Source: Ruminococcaceae bacterium UBA6842
GTDB lineage: Bacteria; Bacillota; Clostridia; Oscillospirales; Acutalibacteraceae
Direction: 5' to 3'
Assembly (NCBI GenBank): GCA_002451855.1
Contig: DKDS01000045.1
Location: 23,863-41,960 of the forward strand
DNA length: 18,098 bases
The notes below the pieces were generated by a model. The model worked only from the letters and a program-made list of their open reading frames with translations. It did no database searches and was not told the DNA's origin. Position 1 is the first letter of the stretch. Every line of letters starts with the position of its first letter. The position numbers were made by a program, and so were the translations under genes. Shown piece by piece: positions 14,629 through 18,098 of this stretch.

Positions 14629-15441
14629 TCAGCGCCGCTTTTTTGTTACCAAATTTTCTGCCGCCGATAAAGCGGCGAATAAAACAATGCCTATAATACA
14701 CGCAACGGCTATATAAGCCCAAGCTGTGGAATACTGTGCCTTTAAAATGTTTTCTCTTATCATTCTGCCTACACCGCAGACCTTTTCAGCAAAGTATTCA
14801 CTCACCAATGCCGCCATAACGCTTGCCGGAACGCTCACCTTAAGCGAAGTAAACACAAATGGTATGCTGTTAGGCGCCCTTAACTTAAAAAGCACCGTGA
14901 ACTTTTTTGCCGCATAGGATTTCATAAGATCAAGCGAAAAAGGCGGCAACTCCGTAAGTCCTCTGTATGCGTTAAGCGTCATAGAAGCTATACTTACAAT
15001 AATTACTATAAGCAGTTTCATTACATAGCTCCTTACCGATACATCGGTGCTCACTCTCCTTGTCCACTGGAGCATAACTGCCGATAAAGCAACTATCGGC
15101 ACGGCACTTACCGCCGCAATAACAGTCAGTCCCGTACCGCCGAAGCGCGGCGAAAAGCAAGCCAAGACCGAAAGTATGTAACCTATTACAGAACCGATTA
15201 TAAGCCCCGGTATTATAACTGAAAGCGTGATTTTGGTGTTCTGCCAAATCGCCGTACCGTTATCGTTTATAATCTCAATAATCTTAGTCGGCACCGGCAA
15301 TATAACCGTGCTTGTATTAAGCAGTCTGTGTAATATTCCGGCCTGCCACAGGGCTATAATTAAAACGCCGAACGCCGCAGGATAAATTACTGCTTTAACG
15401 CCGCTGTGCGGCGGTTTAGCAGGCAATTTCATTTTTACCAT
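14629..15441 (-). CDS. ABC transporter permease, SsuC/ThiX type (first of two)
   Basis: A 270-residue integral membrane protein with about six hydrophobic segments and the binding-protein-dependent permease loop near residues 175-205 (AAKKFTVLFKLRAPNSIPF), which contacts the ATPase. The N-terminal part has ILPVPTKIIE, common in nitrate/sulfonate/pyrimidine-precursor permeases of this branch. A charged insertion, TRRVSTDVSVRS, follows the fourth segment. It starts behind AAGGAGGG, 13 bases after the other permease gene, so the importer would use a heterodimeric channel. Substrate is set by the binding protein and not by this gene. Confidence 0.88.
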   Translation of the reverse strand: MVKMKLPAKPPHSGVKAVIYPAAFGVLIIALWQAGILHRLLNTSTVILPVPTKIIEIINDNGTAIWQNTKITLSVIIPGLIIGSVIGYILSVLACFSPRFGGTGLTVIAAVSAVPIVALSAVMLQWTRRVSTDVSVRSYVMKLLIVIIVSIASMTLNAYRGLTELPPFSLDLMKSYAAKKFTVLFKLRAPNSIPFVFTSLKVSVPASVMAALVSEYFAEKVCGVGRMIRENILKAQYSTAWAYIAVACIIGIVLFAALSAAENLVTKKRR

Positions 15442-15454
15442 TCTTGTTCCCTCC

Positions 15455-16258
15455 TTACTCTCTGTGACGGCAGATAAGCTTTTCTATAAATCCGATAATA
15501 ACAAAGCTCAAAACGCCTATCACAGCGCTCAGCACTATGATCTGCCAAAAAACATATCTTGTCATAGCTCCTTTAAGAGACTGAGATAACAGACATCCGA
15601 GTCCCACGCCGCCCTGTAAGGTATCAACAAGTATAGATGCGGTAATTGCCATGGGAGCCGCTATTTTAAGCCCTGTAAAAAAGTACGGCAAACAGGCAGG
15701 AAACATAGTTTTAAAATAAAACTGCCCTACACCTGCCGCATATGAATACATAAGCTCGTGCTTTTCCTTTTGTACCGATTTGAATCCCGCAAGTGTATTT
15801 GCCGCCACCGGATAAAAGGTCAATATCGCGGCGATAACAATCCGACTTTTTGCAATATCGCCGGTAAGCGCCAATATGATAGGCGCCAAACCTAAAACCG
15901 GTATCATTTGAATAAGCATAAGGTACGGAAAAGCAATTTTCTCAATCGTATCAAATAGGCTCATCAAGAGTGCCAATATAAAACCGAGCGCCGTTCCTAC
16001 GGCAAAACCTATACCGGCACGGGAAAGCGTTGCTCCCGCATTTTGCAGCACCATACCTATCGCAGTCTGTGTTCCGTTAATTTTTTCTGCGGATATTACC
16101 GAGTTTATTATTCCGCCGATGTGCGGTAAAAAGTTTTCGGGTGAACGCTCGGTAAATTCCACAACCGTAGCAAACAGTTCCCAAATCGCTATAATAATAA
16201 GCGTCCACAAAATCGGCATAAACCATTTTGCGTTGTAGATTTTTTTAAGGGTTTTCAT
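15455..16258 (-). CDS. ABC transporter permease, SsuC/ThiX type (second of two)
   Basis: A 267-residue integral membrane protein with six predicted hydrophobic segments. LPHIGGIINSV near the N-terminus and the coupling-loop region YAAGVGQFYFKTMFPACLPY followed by FTGLKIAAPMAI identify a permease of the nitrate/sulfonate/taurine branch. Its start is 3 bases after the ATPase stop, with the GAGGGAG ribosome binding site lying over that stop, so translation is likely coupled. It pairs with the other permease in the same operon. The two are clearly related in layout but differ in sequence. Confidence 0.9.
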   Translation of the reverse strand: MKTLKKIYNAKWFMPILWTLIIIAIWELFATVVEFTERSPENFLPHIGGIINSVISAEKINGTQTAIGMVLQNAGATLSRAGIGFAVGTALGFILALLMSLFDTIEKIAFPYLMLIQMIPVLGLAPIILALTGDIAKSRIVIAAILTFYPVAANTLAGFKSVQKEKHELMYSYAAGVGQFYFKTMFPACLPYFFTGLKIAAPMAITASILVDTLQGGVGLGCLLSQSLKGAMTRYVFWQIIVLSAVIGVLSFVIIGFIEKLICRHRE

Positions 16259-16261
16259 TTT

Positions 16262-17026
16262 TTACACTCCCTCAAAGCTTCCTCTGATTTTCGCGACATA
16301 ATCGGTAAACTCCGCCGTGTCTTTTATCTCTGCCGTTCTGGGTCTCGGCAAATCAATATCAATCACCGCCGAAAGTCTGCCCGGATGCGGTGACAAAACA
16401 CAAACTCTGTCCGAAAGAAATACAGATTCAGCTATATTATGCGTTACAAATACTATTGTTTTATTTGTTTTTCTCCAAATTCGCAGAAGATCCTCATGCA
16501 GCTTTTCACGGGTAAATTCGTCAAGTGCCGAAAAAGGCTCGTCCATTAAAAGTATTTCCGGCTGAATCGCAAGTGCTCTTGCAATTCCCACTCGCTGTTG
16601 CATACCGCCCGATAACTGCTTCGGATAACGGTCCGCAAAATCCTTAAGCCCGACGAGCTCAAGCATTTGCATTGCCCGTTCCTCTCTGTCAGATTTCGGA
16701 ACCTTTAATATCTCCATCGGCAAAATTACATTTTTCTTAACGGTTCGCCAGTCATAAAGCACAGGGCTTTGAAAAACAATTCCGTATTTCCTTTTAAGGC
16801 GTGCAGCCTCAGGTGTTTCACCGCCTACGGTGACCTCGCCGCTTGTCGGCTTCAGCAAATCGGCAATTATTCTTAAAAGTGTAGTTTTGCCGCAGCCTGA
16901 CGGACCCAAGAGCGATATAAATTCTCCCTTTTTAATATCAATGCTTACATTTGTAAGCGCCGTAACGCCGTTATCGTATTCCATACCGATGTTTTTAAGC
17001 ATTATTTCAGTTGAATTTTCGTTCAT
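16262..17026 (-). CDS. ABC transporter ATPase, SsuB/TauB/ThiZ type
   Basis: A 254-residue cytoplasmic nucleotide-binding subunit. Walker A GPSGCGKTT (residues 41-49), Q-loop Q86, signature LSGGMQQR (138-145), Walker B ILLMDEP with the catalytic E163, D-loop SALD, and the switch histidine H196 are all intact. The ATG at 17024-17026 is preferred over a start 81 bases upstream, because it follows GGAG at proper distance and the upstream start would lie inside the leader hairpin. It is the first gene of the operon. The upstream leader carries a consensus promoter, an inverted repeat and a terminator-like hairpin, so the cluster is probably regulated here. Confidence 0.93.
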   Translation of the reverse strand: MNENSTEIMLKNIGMEYDNGVTALTNVSIDIKKGEFISLLGPSGCGKTTLLRIIADLLKPTSGEVTVGGETPEAARLKRKYGIVFQSPVLYDWRTVKKNVILPMEILKVPKSDREERAMQMLELVGLKDFADRYPKQLSGGMQQRVGIARALAIQPEILLMDEPFSALDEFTREKLHEDLLRIWRKTNKTIVFVTHNIAESVFLSDRVCVLSPHPGRLSAVIDIDLPRPRTAEIKDTAEFTDYVAKIRGSFEGV

Positions 17027-17054
17027 TTTTATCGCTCCGTTTCTTTTATAATAT

Positions 17055-17101
17055 AAAAAAGCAGACAACCGCACCTTTTTATTATCAGGCGCCATTGTCT
17101 G
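17055..17101 (-). terminator. Leader terminator (attenuator candidate) of the pyrimidine operon
   Basis: On the minus strand, arms CAGACAATGGCGCC and GGTGCGGTTGTCTG pair over 14 positions with one mismatch and two G-U pairs. A 12-base loop lies between, and CTTTTTT follows. It begins about 23 bases after the predicted transcription start and ends about 30 bases before the ATPase start codon. No gene lies upstream on this strand, so it acts on the operon's own leader. Confidence 0.75.
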
Positions 17102-17130
17102 TTTCAAATTTGCTTTTTTGATTTGACAAT

Positions 17131-17160
17131 ATTATAAAACATTTTAGTGCAAACTGTCAA
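17131..17160 (-). promoter_or_regulatory. Main promoter of the pyrimidine uptake and catabolism operon
   Basis: A perfect TTGACA (17155-17160) and a perfect TATAAT (17131-17136) are 18 bp apart. It is the only strong promoter I found for the eleven genes down to 5157. Confidence 0.8.
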
Positions 17161-17173
17161 CTGCGCAGTTTGC
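17149..17173. promoter_or_regulatory. Inverted repeat overlapping the operon's -35 box
   Basis: GCAAACTG (17149-17156) and CAGTTTGC (17166-17173) are perfect 8-bp arms with 9 bases between. They cover the whole -35. A smaller 12-bp perfect palindrome, AACTGCGCAGTT, sits within it. Its position fits a repressor operator; the PucR protein of the operon is a candidate binder. Confidence 0.6.
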
Positions 17174-17515
17174 GCATTGTGCATATTGAATACTTTAATG
17201 CAAAATTTTTATATTGTTTTTGAATTAAATGAATATGGTTTTTTGGGCATTGAGGCTTTACAGTATGCTGCCGCACAATATTTTTGCCAAGCCCTATGTG
17301 CAGCAGCACACGGCTTTTCACACACTAAAAAACGAAGATTTATAAAAATAAGAACTCTATCTTATTTTGCAATTTTAACTAATGAGGTTTACAGGATTTT
17401 TATAAATATCCTGATAAATATAGGAGAAATCCGGTATTTAAAACTCTTCCAAAAAAGTGCTGGACTTATGACACCGATTGTGGTATGGTGTTTGGCTTGG
17501 AAAGAGGTGAAAATC
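17174..17515. other. Gene-free AT-rich region between the operon promoter and the second DUF6809-like gene
   Basis: No convincing gene is present on either strand. There is a CAGGAT/ATCCTG hairpin (about 17392-17413), a GTGCAGCAGCAC dyad near 17300, and an ACACC...GGTGT dyad at 17471-17491 just before the ribosome binding site. The open plus-strand frame through here lacks codon bias and is an upstream extension of the DUF6809-like frame. Confidence 0.5.
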
Positions 17516-17797
17516 GTGAATATACTTGAAAAACTTTATTATGGCAGCATACATCCGCATGAACACGCTTTATGGAACGGCGGCAATAACAGTGAATTAA
17601 CCGAAAATGCCATACGGCACGAAAAAAATCTCAGAGCTGCTCTCACAGAACACCAAAAAGGCCTGCTTGAGCAGTTCGAAAATGCGGAAGCAGAGATTTC
17701 TGATAAACATGAACTGCAGGCGTTCACAACTGGATTTCGGTTGGCGGCTCGGCTGATGATGGAAGTGTACGAATACACACCGGTGTTGGAATCATAA
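17516..17797 (+). CDS. DUF6809-like small protein, copy 2
   Basis: A 93-residue paralogue of the protein at 3691-3972, with about 68 identical positions and no gaps. Conserved parts are the LYYG(N/S)IHP start, LLEQFE, HELQAFT and GFRLAARLM. It also begins with GTG, and the stretch before it (TTGGCTTGGAAAG) matches that of copy 1, showing that the leader was duplicated too. The upstream frame is open further, but it shows no family similarity, and the GTG at 17516 has an AAGAGGTG ribosome binding site. Unlike copy 1, there is no adjacent XRE gene and no TACATCAT operator. Function unknown. Confidence 0.7.
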   Translation: MNILEKLYYGSIHPHEHALWNGGNNSELTENAIRHEKNLRAALTEHQKGLLEQFENAEAEISDKHELQAFTTGFRLAARLMMEVYEYTPVLES

Positions 17798-17854
17798 TAA
17801 AATACAGTATGGCAAAAGGAATTCTTCTACTGAATTTCATAATTGGTAAAGACA

Positions 17855-17883
17855 TTGTAAAGTTTCCGAGAATATGATAAAAT
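17855..17883 (+). promoter_or_regulatory. Promoter of the last (partial) gene
   Basis: TTGTAA (17855-17860), a 17-bp spacer and TAAAAT (17878-17883) with a TGA extended -10; the start codon is about 30 bases downstream. Confidence 0.6.
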
Positions 17884-17913
17884 ACTTTCACAGAATCATT
17901 AAGAGGTGAGCGT

Positions 17914-18098
17914 ATGGGCAGGCAACGGAACAGGAGAATATTTGCCGGATTTTACAGACGGTATGACGGCAGGTATATTTATGTTGTGGCGGTTGTCCCC
18001 GACGCTGACACCGATGAAAAAATCGTGATTTTTCATTACGGAACCGAAGCCTGTGGCTGCAAGTATTACACAATGACGAAAAAATCTTTTTGTGAGCA
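17914..18098 (+). CDS. DUF1653-like small protein, N-terminal part
   Basis: The frame runs from ATG 17914, behind AGAGGTGAGCG, to the right edge with no stop: 61 codons are visible. After a basic N-terminus, the sequence GFYRRYDGRYIYVVAVVPDA, then KIVIFHYG and YYTMTKKSF resembles the beta-rich DUF1653 domain (pattern: YRHYKG...Y.V..VA.H..T.E..VVY). A CGC pair of cysteines is within a loop. No function is known for that family, and the gene is cut, so this is a tentative call. It has its own promoter. Confidence 0.55.
   Translation, partial: MGRQRNRRIFAGFYRRYDGRYIYVVAVVPDADTDEKIVIFHYGTEACGCKYYTMTKKSFCE

Noticed and set aside
14621..14644. A-run and T-run hairpin (AAAAAAGC/GCTTTTTT) between the permease and binding-protein genes.
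   Set aside because: The core is only two G-C pairs and it overlaps the end of the permease gene, so it is too weak to call a terminator.
17147..17515. Long upstream extension of the second DUF6809-like frame.
   Set aside because: The translated extension is low-complexity and unlike copy 1, it overlaps the operon promoter, and a good ribosome binding site precedes the GTG at 17516.
1..18098. CRISPR arrays, insertion sequences, rRNA genes, transposases or integrases.
   Set aside because: I looked for regularly spaced repeats, transposase or integrase motifs and rRNA signatures and saw none.

Overview
The window looks like a chromosomal segment of a low-to-moderate GC anaerobic Firmicute, most likely an uncultured gut-type Clostridia. 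This is inferred from AT-rich intergenic DNA, strong purine-rich ribosome binding sites, sigma-A type promoters, a glycine riboswitch ahead of an AGCS symporter, a PucR regulator and Clostridia-type small DUF proteins. No species can be named from the sequence alone.

Left part (1-5160): the start of a kinase/phosphotransferase-like gene (minus strand, cut by the edge) stands divergent to a thioredoxin reductase gene that has no ordinary start codon. A two-sided terminator separates it from a sodium:alanine/glycine symporter gene, which reads leftward behind a glycine riboswitch and an intrinsic terminator. Next is a small accessory pair: an XRE-type repressor divergent from a 93-residue DUF6809-like protein, with two related 18-bp palindromes in the shared promoter region. 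A short-chain dehydrogenase gene follows, then a decayed 3' part of a tRNA-Leu gene directly beside a strong terminator.

Centre and right (5157-17160, all minus strand): eleven tightly packed genes read as one long operon of about 12 kb. In transcription order they encode an ABC importer (ATPase, two permeases, NMT1/THI5-type lipoprotein), dihydropyrimidinase, a PreA-type dihydropyrimidine dehydrogenase, a PucR regulator, a class III aminotransferase, an unrecognised 131-residue protein, an N-carbamoyl-amino-acid amidohydrolase, and an iron-type alcohol dehydrogenase. Together these can take up a pyrimidine-like substrate and run reductive pyrimidine breakdown: uracil -> dihydrouracil -> N-carbamoyl-beta-alanine -> beta-alanine -> malonate semialdehyde -> 3-hydroxypropionate (or the methyl analogues from thymine). 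The promoter has a consensus -35 and -10, an inverted repeat over the -35, and a terminator-like hairpin early in the leader.

The most unusual item is the importer's binding protein. Its two family halves are in swapped order behind an intact lipoprotein signal, so it appears to be a natural circular permutation. PreA is also unusual: it carries an extra N-terminal eight-cysteine domain like that of PreT/GltD, while no PreT is present.

Right edge (17175-18098): a second DUF6809-like gene (about 73% identical to the first) and the start of a DUF1653-like gene, both on the plus strand.
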